This document shows positions 52,712 through 61,696 of a stretch of DNA of 64,000 nt, in pieces. Source of the stretch: Streptomyces sp. NBC_01669 (lineage in GTDB: Bacteria > Actinomycetota > Actinomycetes > Streptomycetales > Streptomycetaceae); NCBI RefSeq assembly GCF_026339735.1, contig NZ_JAPEQG010000001.1, positions 6,842,501 to 6,906,500 of the forward strand. Direction: 5' to 3'. The notes under the pieces were generated by a model. That model was not told the origin of the DNA and did no database searches. It worked only from the letters and a program-made list of their open reading frames with translations. The translations under genes and the position numbers were made by a program. Position 1 is the first letter of the stretch. The number at the start of each line of letters is the position of its first letter.

Positions 52712-53920
52712 TCAACTCCGTTCGAGCAGGGGAGACCCCACTCGCCGGTCCGTGACCAGCAGGACCGCCGTCAGCAGGCCAGCCGCACCGATGAGTGGCA
52801 GCAGCACCCGGATGTCCAGCACAGCGACCAGCCCCGCGCCGAGCGCCAGTGCCACCGCGTTCGGCACCATCATCAGTGAGTTGGCGGTGGCGCTCGTGCG
52901 GCCCAGGACCCGGTCCGGCGTCTCCCGCTGCACCGCCGTCATCGCGGCGATCAGTACACACGGCAGCCCCGCCCCGATCGCGGCGCTCGCGACCAGCGCC
53001 ACCGCGTCGTACGGCAGCGCCCGCACCCCCACCGCCAGCGCGAACAGGGCGATCCCGGCCGCGGTGAACACCCGCTCGGGCAGGCGCCGCAGCAGTGGGC
53101 CGGCCAGCAGCCCGACTGCGATCGACCCGCCGCCCTGCACCGCGTACAGCACACCCGCGTACGTGGGGGAGTGCCCGAGCCCGTCGTCGACGACCGCGTA
53201 GAGCGCGGCCCCGTTGAGCCCGGCGCACAGCATCGTCACCGCACCCGCAAGCACCAGCGGCCGCAGCACCGTTGACCCCCACACCTGCCGGATTCCCGCC
53301 GCCAGTTCGCCCCGCCGGTCCGTGCGGGCGGGCCGGGCCGGCTCCCGTACCCGCAGCAGTGCGTAGACCCCGGCGGCCAGGGCGAACGACGCCGCGTCGA
53401 GGAGCGCCACCGCGCCGCCGCCGAACCGCGCGTACAGCCCGGCGCCGGTCAGTGGTGCGAGGAGCTTCATGCCCTCGTTCGCGATCATGCGGAACCCGTT
53501 GAAGTCACCGAGCAGCCGGGGATCGACGGTGTGCGCGACGAGCGCCGACTCGGCCGAGTCCATCAGTACACCGCTCACCCCGTACAGCACGAGCACCGCG
53601 AAGAGGATCCAGATCCGCCCCGCCGAATCGATCGCGAGCAGCGAGGTGAGCAGCCCTGCCATGGCGAGACTCGCCCCGATCAGCAAGGGTTTGCGGGGCA
53701 CCCGGTCGGCGACCGCGCCGAGTGCGGGACCGGTCAGCACGGGAAGCCACATGGCGAACACGGCGAGCGCCGCCAGACTGTCCGACCCGGTGAGGGACTT
53801 GACCCAGATCCCGCCGGTGAGCCACATCGCGGACGTCCCGAAGCCGGAGACCACCACCGCCGTCAGATACAGCCCGGCGTTGCGGTCCCGCAGCACCTTT
53901 CCTGCCGCCGCCCCTGTCAT
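52712..53920 (-). CDS. Major facilitator superfamily transporter
   Basis: 402 residues with about 12 membrane segments. Motif LGAVADRVPRKPLLIGASL lies between helices 2 and 3. It resembles the macrolide-efflux/enterobactin-exporter-like (MFS_3) branch. It runs against the catabolic genes, so it may be unrelated to them. Confidence 0.87.
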   Translation of the reverse strand: MTGAAAGKVLRDRNAGLYLTAVVVSGFGTSAMWLTGGIWVKSLTGSDSLAALAVFAMWLPVLTGPALGAVADRVPRKPLLIGASLAMAGLLTSLLAIDSAGRIWILFAVLVLYGVSGVLMDSAESALVAHTVDPRLLGDFNGFRMIANEGMKLLAPLTGAGLYARFGGGAVALLDAASFALAAGVYALLRVREPARPARTDRRGELAAGIRQVWGSTVLRPLVLAGAVTMLCAGLNGAALYAVVDDGLGHSPTYAGVLYAVQGGGSIAVGLLAGPLLRRLPERVFTAAGIALFALAVGVRALPYDAVALVASAAIGAGLPCVLIAAMTAVQRETPDRVLGRTSATANSLMMVPNAVALALGAGLVAVLDIRVLLPLIGAAGLLTAVLLVTDRRVGSPLLERS

Positions 53921-54043
53921 CGCGCCCCCGTACCTCGTTGACCTGGGGTTCCGTCAGGAACTCATGCTGGCGACTAAGGACGGGCCGGGGCATCGGGCAG
54001 ATGCCCTACACCGAGGTTGCCGAAAGTTCTTCTGCCAGAAGCG

Positions 54044-54104
54044 TTGACGAAACATTCGGCCCACCTCTAGCTTCATCGCGTCGTACTTCGTACGTCATAT
54101 ATGA
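54044..54104 (+). promoter_or_regulatory. Promoter and palindrome upstream of gntR
   Basis: TTGACG (54044-54049), 18 bases, TAGCTT (54068-54073), with a start near 54080. The 10-bp palindrome TCATATATGA (54095-54104) lies just downstream, a likely autoregulatory site. Confidence 0.55.
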
Positions 54105-54138
54105 GACGCGATACGTGAGATGCGAGAGCCCTTCACCC

Positions 54139-54798
54139 ATGACCTTTGCGCCCACCCCGATTCCGTCCCGCACCCAGTACGTGCTGGAGGCGATCAAGCA
54201 CGCGATCCTCACGGCGCAGCTGAGACCAGGGCAGGCGCTCGTCGAGACCGAACTCGCCGCACAGTTCGGGGTCTCCAAGACCCCGGTGCGCGAGGCTCTG
54301 AAGACCCTCGCCGGTACCGGGCTCGTCGTCATGAGCCAGTACAAGGGCGTCACCGTGCGGCTGGTCGACGCGGAGATGGCCCGCGAGGTGTACGACGTAC
54401 GGCTGCTCCTCGAACCGGAGGCGCTGCGCCGCTCCATCACGCGCAGGGCCTCGCTCGACGCGGCCCAGGAAGCCCTGGAGCGGGCCGACTCCGCCGGTGA
54501 CAAGGCCGACCGGTCGCTCGCCAACCGCGACTTCCACCGGGCGCTGTACCTGCCCTGCGGCAACCCGCTGCTGGCCCGGATGCTCGACGAGGTCCGCGAC
54601 CAGGCGGCGCTCGTGTCGACCGTCGCCTGGGCGACGATCCCGTCCTGGGAGCGGGAGGCGGCCGAGCACCGGGAGATCCTGCGGCTCGCGCTCGCCGACG
54701 ACGCGGACGCCGCGGCCGGGGCCCTGCGCGATCACATCGCGTCGTTCGTCAGCCGTGCCTTCCCCGCCGGAGCGCAGACCGAGGGGGACGGGGCGTGA
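54139..54798 (+). CDS. GntR-family (FCD) transcription regulator
   Basis: 219 residues. N-terminal winged helix (VLEAIKHAILTAQLRPGQALVETELAAQFGVSKTPVREALKTLAGTGLV, seen in pieces) and an all-helical FCD ligand domain with metal-site histidines (NRDFHRALYLPCGNPLL, EHREILRLAL). FCD regulators usually sense organic or sugar acids, which fits the operon it leads. The stop overlaps a possible GTG start of the next gene. Confidence 0.92.
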   Translation: MTFAPTPIPSRTQYVLEAIKHAILTAQLRPGQALVETELAAQFGVSKTPVREALKTLAGTGLVVMSQYKGVTVRLVDAEMAREVYDVRLLLEPEALRRSITRRASLDAAQEALERADSAGDKADRSLANRDFHRALYLPCGNPLLARMLDEVRDQAALVSTVAWATIPSWEREAAEHREILRLALADDADAAAGALRDHIASFVSRAFPAGAQTEGDGA

Positions 54799-54830
54799 AC
54801 CACCAGCACACCGACGAAAGGCCTGTCCGC

Positions 54831-55733
54831 ATGGACCTCACACCGCTGAAGGCGGCCCTCGCAGATGTCGTGGCGATCCCGGTGACCCCGTTCGCCGCGG
54901 ACGGAACCATCGACACGGCCGCCCACCGCGCCCTGCTGCGGCGGCTCCTCGACGGCGGTGTACGCATCCTCACCCCGAACGGCAACACCGGGGAGTTCTA
55001 TGCGCTCACCCCCGAGGAGCGGCGCACCGTCACCGAGCTGACCATCGACGAGGTGGGCGGCCGCGCCACGATCCTGGTCGGGGTCGGGCACGACGTGCCG
55101 ACCGCCGTGGCCGCGGCCGAGCACGCCCGTGACGCCGGTGCCGAAATGGTGATGGTCCATCAGCCCGTCCACCCGTACGTCTCGCAGGAAGGCTGGGTCG
55201 ACTACCACCGGGCGATCGCCGAAGCCGTCCCCGGGCTCGGCGTCGTCCCGTACATCCGCAACCCGCAGCTCGGCGGGGAGGCACTCGCCAGGCTCGCCGA
55301 CAGCTGCCCCAACGTCATCGGTGTGAAGTACGCCGTCCCGGACGTCACGCGGTTCGCCGCCTTCGCCCGGGACGCGGGACTGGACCGGTTCGTCTGGATC
55401 GCCGGTCTCGCCGAGTTGTACGCGCCGGCCTACTTCTCCGCCGGCGCCACCGGCTTCACCTCCGGACTCGTCAATGTCGCCCCCGGAGTCTCGCTCGCCA
55501 TGCTGGAGTCGCTGCGAGCCGGCGACCACGCGGCGGCGATGAAGGTCTGGGAGCAGATCCGCCGCTTCGAGGAGCTGCGAGCCGACCGTCAGTCCGCCAA
55601 CAACGTGACGGTCGTCAAGGAGGCCCTGGCCTCGCTCGGACTCTGCCGCCGCGATGTCCGCCCGCCCAGCCGGGAGCTGCCGCAGGCGCAGCGCGCCGAG
55701 GTGGCCGACGAGGTCGCCGGGTGGTCGATATGA
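54831..55733 (+). CDS. DapA-family lyase/dehydratase for a deoxy-keto sugar acid
   Basis: 300 residues from ATG 54831 (GAAAGG upstream); GTG 54795 overlapping gntR would add 12. Motifs TPNGNTGEFYALTPEE and the Schiff-base lysine in VIGVKYAVPD define the DHDPS/NAL superfamily. Next to an arabinonate-type dehydratase it is likely to process 2-keto-3-deoxy-pentonate or hexonate, by dehydration or aldol cleavage. ATGA overlap with the dehydratase. Confidence 0.85.
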   Translation: MDLTPLKAALADVVAIPVTPFAADGTIDTAAHRALLRRLLDGGVRILTPNGNTGEFYALTPEERRTVTELTIDEVGGRATILVGVGHDVPTAVAAAEHARDAGAEMVMVHQPVHPYVSQEGWVDYHRAIAEAVPGLGVVPYIRNPQLGGEALARLADSCPNVIGVKYAVPDVTRFAAFARDAGLDRFVWIAGLAELYAPAYFSAGATGFTSGLVNVAPGVSLAMLESLRAGDHAAAMKVWEQIRRFEELRADRQSANNVTVVKEALASLGLCRRDVRPPSRELPQAQRAEVADEVAGWSI

Positions 55734-57466
55734 CCGGCCAGGACGGAAGGATCGGATCCGAGGAGCTGCGCAGCCACCAGTGGTACGGGACGGACGGGCT
55801 GCGTTCGTTCAGTCACCGGGCCCGCACCCGGCAGCTCGGCTACCTCCCCGAGGAGCACCTCGGCAAGCCGGTCATCGCGATCCTCAACACCTGGTCCGAC
55901 ATCAACCCCTGCCATGTCCATCTGCGCGACCGCGCGCAGGCGGTCAAGCGAGGCGTCTGGCAGGCGGGCGGATTCCCGCTCGAATTCCCGGTCTCCACCC
56001 TCTCGGAGACGTTCCAGAAGCCGACCCCGATGCTCTACCGCAACATGCTCGCGATGGAGACGGAGGAGTTGCTGCGCTCCTACCCGGTCGACGGCGCCGT
56101 GCTGATGGGCGGCTGCGACAAGTCGACGCCCGCGCTGCTGATGGGCGCCGCATCCGTCGACCTGCCGACCGTCTTCGTGCCGGCCGGACCGATGCTGCCG
56201 GGGCACTGGCGCAACGAGGTCCTCGGCTCCGGCACCGACATGTGGAAGTACTGGGACGACAAGCGGGCCGGGCTCATCGGCGACTGCGAGATGGGTGAAC
56301 TGGAGAACGGACTCGCGCGTTCGCCCGGCCACTGCATGACGATGGGTACGGCGTCCACCCTGACGGCCGCCGCCGAAGCGCTCGGTGTCACGGTGCCGGG
56401 AGCCTCGTCGATCCCGGCGGTGGACTCCGGGCACGACCGGATGGCGGCGCAGTCCGGGCTCCGGATCGTCGAACTGGTGTGGCGGCAGCGGAAGCTGTCG
56501 TCGATCCTCACCGCGGAGGCGTACGAGGACGCGGTCGCCACCGTCCTCGCGCTCGGCGGCTCCACCAACGCCGTCATCCATCTGATCGCCATGGCGGGAC
56601 GCTCGGGAGTGAAGCTCACCCTCGACGACTTCGACCGGATCGCCCGCACGGTCCCCGTCCTCGCCAACCTCCGCCCCGGCGGGGCGTACCTGATGGAGGA
56701 CTTCCACTTCGCGGGCGGGCTGCCCGGATTCCTGGCCCGGCTGACCGACGTACTCCACCTGGACCGGCCGACGGTCTCGCACGACACGCTCCGCGAGCAG
56801 CTCGACGGGGCGCGCGTGCACAACTCCGATGTCATCCGGGAGCGGGACAATCCTCTCGCCGAGGAGGGCGGCGTGGCGGTGCTGCGCGGCAATCTCTGCC
56901 CGGACGGCGCGGTCATCAAGCACATCGCCGCCGAACCGGAACTGCTGCGGCACACCGGACCCGCGGTCGTCTTCGACGACTACAAGGAGATGCAGCGCAC
57001 CATCAACGACCCGGCGCTCGCCCTCACTCCGGACCATGTCCTGGTGCTCCGCAACGCCGGACCCAAGGGCGGCCCCGGGATGCCCGAGTACGGCATGCTG
57101 CCGATCCCCGACTATCTGCTGAAGCAGGGCGTTCGGGACATGGTGCGGATCTCCGACGCCCGGATGAGCGGCACCAGTTACGGGGCGTGCGTGCTGCACA
57201 TCGCCCCCGAGTCGTACGTCGGCGGTCCGCTCGCGCTCGTCCGCACCGGTGACCTGATCACCCTGGACGTCGAGGCGCGCCTGCTCCATCTCGATGTGCC
57301 GGACGAGGAGCTGGAGCGCCGGCGGGCCGCCTGGACGCCGCCGGCCACCCGGTACGAGCGCGGTTACGGCGCGCTCTACCACGACCAGATCACCCAGGCC
57401 GACACCGGCTGCGACTTCGCCTTCCTGGCCCGGCAGGGAGAAGTGCCCGACCCGTACGCGGGCTGA
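55730..57466 (+). CDS. IlvD/EDD-family sugar-acid dehydratase (arabinonate dehydratase-like)
   Basis: 578 residues. Cluster ligands Cys61 (NPCHVHL), Cys129 (GGCDKSTPA) and Cys202 (PGHCMTMG) occupy the positions I recall for the 2Fe-2S L-arabinonate dehydratase of Rhizobium. SGTSYGACVLHIAPE near the C-terminus holds the catalytic serine. Length and the PGASSIPAVDSGHDRMAA insert fit the sugar-acid branch rather than valine-pathway IlvD. The substrate is inferred. Confidence 0.88.
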   Translation: MTGQDGRIGSEELRSHQWYGTDGLRSFSHRARTRQLGYLPEEHLGKPVIAILNTWSDINPCHVHLRDRAQAVKRGVWQAGGFPLEFPVSTLSETFQKPTPMLYRNMLAMETEELLRSYPVDGAVLMGGCDKSTPALLMGAASVDLPTVFVPAGPMLPGHWRNEVLGSGTDMWKYWDDKRAGLIGDCEMGELENGLARSPGHCMTMGTASTLTAAAEALGVTVPGASSIPAVDSGHDRMAAQSGLRIVELVWRQRKLSSILTAEAYEDAVATVLALGGSTNAVIHLIAMAGRSGVKLTLDDFDRIARTVPVLANLRPGGAYLMEDFHFAGGLPGFLARLTDVLHLDRPTVSHDTLREQLDGARVHNSDVIRERDNPLAEEGGVAVLRGNLCPDGAVIKHIAAEPELLRHTGPAVVFDDYKEMQRTINDPALALTPDHVLVLRNAGPKGGPGMPEYGMLPIPDYLLKQGVRDMVRISDARMSGTSYGACVLHIAPESYVGGPLALVRTGDLITLDVEARLLHLDVPDEELERRRAAWTPPATRYERGYGALYHDQITQADTGCDFAFLARQGEVPDPYAG

Positions 57467-57495
57467 CCGCCCCACCGAGAATTCCGGCGCACCGC

Positions 57496-57531
57496 ATGTT
57501 CGGCATACCGAACATCATGCGGTAAGCGCTT
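57496..57531. promoter_or_regulatory. Two palindromes before the ABC transporter genes
   Basis: ATGTTCGG-CATA-CCGAACAT (57496-57515) has 8-bp arms. Nine bases on, AAGCGCTT (57524-57531) lies within GTAAGCGCTTGCG, the shape of LacI-family operators. The genes ahead are sugar permeases, so LacI-type control is likely. The first palindrome might instead be a weak terminator. Confidence 0.6.
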
Positions 57532-57575
57532 GCGCACCACCGTCACCCGCACTTCCCTCAGAACGGAGACGTGTC

Positions 57576-58505
57576 ATGGCCCAAGCCACCGCCGTGGCCA
57601 CACCGCCCAAGGTGCCCCGGCGCCGCTCCGCGAACCCCCGCCGACTGCCCTATCTGCTCATCGCCCCCGCGGGGCTGCTGATGCTGGGCTTCATCGCCTA
57701 CCCGGTGGTCAGCGTCTTCTACTACAGCCTGCAGAACTACAACGTCACCAAGCCATGGCGGAACGGCTTCGCCGGCTTCGACAACTTCACCCGGATCTTC
57801 ACCGACGACGACCAGTTCTGGACGACGCTCGGCTTCAGCGCCCAGTGGGTCGTCACCCAGGTCGCGCTCCAGCTCACGCTCGGCCTCGCGCTGGCCCTGA
57901 TCGTCAACCAGACCTTCATCGGCCGCGGCATCTCCCGCGCCATGGTCTTCTCCCCGTGGGCCGTCTCCGGCGTGCTGACCAGCACCATCTGGATCCTGCT
58001 CTACAACTCCTCGACCGGCTTCAGCCGTTACCTCGCGGATGCCGGGATCGGCGACTACGGCACCTCCGTGCTCTCCGACACCGGCACCGTCTTCTGGGCC
58101 GCGACCGTCGCCGAACTCTGGCGCGGGGTCCCCTTCTTCGCCATCCTCATCCTCGCCGACCTGCAGTCCGTCTCCAAGGAGCTGTACGAGGCGGCAGCGG
58201 TCGACGGCGCCGGACGGATGCGCCAGTTCTTCCACATCACCCTGCCGCACCTGCGGGACGCGATCATCCTCTCCACGCTGCTGCGCGGCGTCTGGGAGTT
58301 CAACAACGTCGACCTGCTCTACACCCTCACCGGCGGCGGACCGGCCGGCGAGACCACCACCCTGCCGCTCTACGTCGCCAACACCGGCATCGAGGGCCAC
58401 GACTTCGGCTACGCCTCCGCGCTCACCACCGTCGCCTTCGTGATCCTCCTCTTCTGCTCGATCGTCTACCTGCGCCTGAGCAAGTTCGGAGGCGACCACA
58501 AGTGA
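57576..58505 (+). CDS. Sugar ABC transporter permease (MalF/MsmF type)
   Basis: 309 residues with six membrane segments and the EAA loop ELYEAAAVDGAGRMRQFFHITLPHL that docks the ATPase. The stop overlaps the GTG of the second permease (GTGA). The binding protein is at 63422; the ATPase is not in the window and may be a shared MsiK-type protein. Confidence 0.93.
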   Translation: MAQATAVATPPKVPRRRSANPRRLPYLLIAPAGLLMLGFIAYPVVSVFYYSLQNYNVTKPWRNGFAGFDNFTRIFTDDDQFWTTLGFSAQWVVTQVALQLTLGLALALIVNQTFIGRGISRAMVFSPWAVSGVLTSTIWILLYNSSTGFSRYLADAGIGDYGTSVLSDTGTVFWAATVAELWRGVPFFAILILADLQSVSKELYEAAAVDGAGRMRQFFHITLPHLRDAIILSTLLRGVWEFNNVDLLYTLTGGGPAGETTTLPLYVANTGIEGHDFGYASALTTVAFVILLFCSIVYLRLSKFGGDHK

Positions 58506-59410
58506 CTGCCGCACTCGCCGAGAAGCACACCGACACCGTCGCGGAGCCCGCACGGGACACCCCGCCGCCCACCGTGCGCCGCCGCAGGCGTGAGCGCGCC
58601 TTCGACGACGTACCGCGCTGGCAGATCTACCTGCCGCTGGGCATCTATCTGCTCTTCACCCTCATCCCGTTCTACTGGATGTTCCTCTTCGCCGTACGGC
58701 CCACCGGATCCACCTCGCTCGTGCCGTGGCCGATGACGGGGGAGCACTTCTCGAAGGTCTGGAACGAGCGCAGCTTCGCCGTCTTCTTCCAGAACAGCAT
58801 GATCGTCGGCGTCTGCACGCTGATCGCCACCACGCTCGTCGCCCTCGCCGGCGGATACGCCCTGGCCCGGTTCGACTTCCGGATCAAGAACGGCTTCATG
58901 CTGGCGCTGCTCTGCTCGCAGTTCATCCCGGGCGCCCTGATGCTCGTACCGCTCTTCGAGATCTTCAAGAACCTCCAGATGATCAACTCCCTGGGGAGCG
59001 TCGTCATCGCCGAGACGGTCTTCCAGCTGCCGCTCTCCATCATCCTGATCAGCGGTTTCATCAAGAACGTCCCGGCCACGCTGGAAGAGGCGGCCTGGGT
59101 GGACGGCTGCTCGCGCTTCCGGGCCTTCTGCGCGGTGGTGCTGCCGCTGCTGCGGCCCGGACTGATAGCCGTCGGCTCCTTCGCCTTCGTGCACAGCTGG
59201 AACCACTTCCTGTTCGCCCTGATGTTCCTCAGCGAGCAGGACAAGCAGACGATCCCGGTCGGCCTGAACACCCTCATCGGCGCGGACAGCGTCGACCTGG
59301 GGGCGCTCGCCGCGGGTGGCGTGATCGCCGCGGTCCCCGTGGTGATCGTCTTCGCCTTCATCCAGAAGTGGCTGATCACCGGTTTCAGTGCCGGTGCCGT
59401 GAAGGGCTGA
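58502..59410 (+). CDS. Sugar ABC transporter permease (MalG/MsmG type)
   Basis: 302 residues with six membrane segments after a basic N-terminus (RRRRRERAFDD). EAA loop TLEEAAWVDGCSRFRAFCAVVLPLLRPG. It forms the translocation channel with the preceding permease. Confidence 0.93.
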   Translation: MTAALAEKHTDTVAEPARDTPPPTVRRRRRERAFDDVPRWQIYLPLGIYLLFTLIPFYWMFLFAVRPTGSTSLVPWPMTGEHFSKVWNERSFAVFFQNSMIVGVCTLIATTLVALAGGYALARFDFRIKNGFMLALLCSQFIPGALMLVPLFEIFKNLQMINSLGSVVIAETVFQLPLSIILISGFIKNVPATLEEAAWVDGCSRFRAFCAVVLPLLRPGLIAVGSFAFVHSWNHFLFALMFLSEQDKQTIPVGLNTLIGADSVDLGALAAGGVIAAVPVVIVFAFIQKWLITGFSAGAVKG

Positions 59411-59469
59411 CAGCCCTTCCGCAGCGCGCTGCCGCCACCCCCGTCCTGCCCGGTCGAGGAGACCCCCCG

Positions 59470-59697
59470 ATGACCACAACTCCCTCAACACCGCCTGCAC
59501 GTAAGCGACTCGTACGGCATTCCGTGGCTGCTGCCGCGCCGCTCGCAGACTGTGTGACCCTGCAGCCTGGAGCGCAGGCCGCGACGCTGCCCGCCATCGG
59601 TGCCGGAGCTCCGGCAGCCGCCGCCCGGGACCTCGGCCGCGAGATCCTGGCCGCCGCCGACGTGGCCCGCGGAGCCGGAGCGGGGAGGGCCGGATGA
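59470..59697 (+). pseudogene. Truncated secreted-enzyme gene (signal peptide plus short mature part)
   Basis: GAGGAG precedes ATG 59470. The 75-residue frame starts with a basic signal-like segment (ARKRLVRHSVAAAAPLADCV), then AQAATLPAI and ARDLGREILAAADVARGAGAG before TGA. The ARDLGREIL piece resembles the first mature residues of secreted Streptomyces polysaccharide lyases, with the catalytic body missing. The stop overlaps the next start. It could also be a real short peptide gene. Confidence 0.5.
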
Positions 59698-60869
59698 GCA
59701 CGACCCCGACGCCCGTCCCGCTCGTCCTCGCCGGCGCGCGCGGTCACGGACGCTGGCATCTCGCCAACATCCGCCGCCTGCAGCACAAAGGCCTCGTCCG
59801 TCTCGTCGGCATCTGCGAACTGAATCCGCTGACCGAGGACGAACTCGCCCCCTTCGCCGGTGAACTTCCCGTCCAGTCGTCCGACTTCGGGGAGCTCCTC
59901 GACTCCACCGGCGCCCGCGCCGCCGTCATCTGCACCCCGATCCAGACCCACACCGAACTGGCCCTGGCCGCCGCCGCCCGCTCCGTCCACCTCCTGCTGG
60001 AGAAGCCGCCCGCCGCGACGTACGCCGACTTCGAGCGGATGCTCACCGGCGTGCGGTCGGCCGGCATCGCCTGTCAGGTCGGCTTCCAGTCCTTCGGCTC
60101 GCACGCCGTCCCCGCCATCCGCGAAGTCGTGGGCTCCGGCACCCTCGGGACGGTGCTGGGCATCGGCGCCGCGGGCGCCTGGGTCCGCGACGACGCCTAC
60201 TACCGGCGGGCCCCCTGGGCGGGGCGGCGCAGGATCGACACGGTCGACGTCGTCGACGGTGTCCTCACCAACCCCCTCGCGCACGCCGTCGCCACCGCAC
60301 TCGAACTCGCCGGCGCGGGGACCGCCGACGACGTGGCGGTCATCGAAGCCGAGCTGTTCCGCGCCCACGACATCGAGGCCGACGACACGTCATCCGTCCG
60401 CATCACCACCACCGGCGGGCTGCCGGTCACCGCGTCCGTCACCCTCTGCGCCGAACAGGCCGGGGAACCGTACGTCATCGTCCACGGCGACCGCGGCCGG
60501 ATCACCTTCTGGTACAAGCAGGACCGGGTCCTCGTCCAGCGCGCCGGACACGGCCCCGAGGAGGCCGTGCACGGGCGGACCGACCTCCTGGAGAACCTCG
60601 TCGAACACCTCGCGGGCCGCGCCGAACTCCTCGTACCCCCGCACCGCACCGGGGCCTTCATGCGGGTCGTCGAAGCCGTACGGACCGCCCCGGAGCCCGT
60701 CGCGCTGCCCTCCGACGCCTGGCACACCGAGCCGGCGACCGCCTCCACCGGAGCGCGCCGGGTGGTCCGCGGCATCGACGCCCTGGTCGCGGCGGGCGCC
60801 GACACCCTCATGCTCTTCTCCGAACTCGGCGTCCCCTGGGCGCTCCCCACCGAGGTGAGTTCATCGTGA
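59694..60869 (+). CDS. Gfo/Idh/MocA-family oxidoreductase
   Basis: 391 residues. Rossmann start PLVLAGARGHGRWHLANI, the AAVICTPIQTHTEL strand and the LLEKPPAATYADFE motif holding the catalytic lysine. NAD(P)-dependent sugar oxidation or epimerisation. The start overlaps the truncated ORF (ATGA) and the stop overlaps the next gene. Confidence 0.9.
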   Translation: MSTTPTPVPLVLAGARGHGRWHLANIRRLQHKGLVRLVGICELNPLTEDELAPFAGELPVQSSDFGELLDSTGARAAVICTPIQTHTELALAAAARSVHLLLEKPPAATYADFERMLTGVRSAGIACQVGFQSFGSHAVPAIREVVGSGTLGTVLGIGAAGAWVRDDAYYRRAPWAGRRRIDTVDVVDGVLTNPLAHAVATALELAGAGTADDVAVIEAELFRAHDIEADDTSSVRITTTGGLPVTASVTLCAEQAGEPYVIVHGDRGRITFWYKQDRVLVQRAGHGPEEAVHGRTDLLENLVEHLAGRAELLVPPHRTGAFMRVVEAVRTAPEPVALPSDAWHTEPATASTGARRVVRGIDALVAAGADTLMLFSELGVPWALPTEVSSS

Positions 60870-61696
60870 CCCCCACATCCGCACTCCTCAGCTGCGCCGG
60901 ACGCCCCGTCGGCCGGTACACCTATCTCCCCGCGCCCGAGGGCCGCCCCTACTTCCACCCGGTCACCACCCTCGCGGGCGTCCCGGTCACCGAGGAGCAC
61001 CCCGCCGACCACCTCCACCACCTGGGCACCTCCGTCGCCGTCCCGGACGTCGCCGGGCACAACTTCTGGGGCGGCCGCACCTTCGTCCGCGACCAGGGCC
61101 CCACCGCGCTCGACAACCACGGGGTCCAGCGCCACCTCGGCTGGAAGCTCCGCGACCCGGACGGCTTCGTCGAGGAGCTCAGCTGGGAGGCGGACCACAC
61201 CGAGCTGCTGCGCGAGCACCGCACCGTCGCCGCAGCCGAACTCTCCGACACCGCCTGGGCGCTGGACTTCTCCTTCTCGCTCACCAACCGCGGCACCGAC
61301 GACCTCTCCATCGGCAGCCCCGCCACCAACGGCCGCCCCGGCGCCGGATACGGCGGCTTCTTCTGGCGCGCCCCGAAGGAACCCGCCGTGCCCGCCGTGT
61401 TCAGCGGATTCGGCGACGGCGAGGAAGCGGTCCACGGGCGGGTCGCCGACTGGGTGGCCATGGCGGGCGACGGCTGGACCCTTGTCTTCGCCGGAGCGAC
61501 CGACGAGACCCGGCGTGACCCGTGGTTCGTGCGGACCACCCAGTACCCGGGCGTCGGCTCCTCCCTCGCAGCCGCCGAGCGGCTGCCCGTCCCGGCCGGT
61601 GCCACCGTGGTACGCCGCGTCGTCACCGTCATCGCCGACGGCCGGCTCGACCGGGCGACGGCGGCCGCGTACGTCCGCCGGGCGGTGACCGCGTGA
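60866..61696 (+). CDS. PmoA-like (DUF6807) family protein
   Basis: 276 residues. GRPYFHPVTTLAGVPVTEEHPADHLHHLGTSVAVPDV and NFWGGRTFV are typical of the DUF6807/PmoA proteins found in polysaccharide clusters with Gfo/Idh partners. Cytoplasmic by appearance. The biochemical role is not established. GTG start overlaps the upstream gene and the GTG of the next. Confidence 0.85.
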   Translation: MTPTSALLSCAGRPVGRYTYLPAPEGRPYFHPVTTLAGVPVTEEHPADHLHHLGTSVAVPDVAGHNFWGGRTFVRDQGPTALDNHGVQRHLGWKLRDPDGFVEELSWEADHTELLREHRTVAAAELSDTAWALDFSFSLTNRGTDDLSIGSPATNGRPGAGYGGFFWRAPKEPAVPAVFSGFGDGEEAVHGRVADWVAMAGDGWTLVFAGATDETRRDPWFVRTTQYPGVGSSLAAAERLPVPAGATVVRRVVTVIADGRLDRATAAAYVRRAVTA

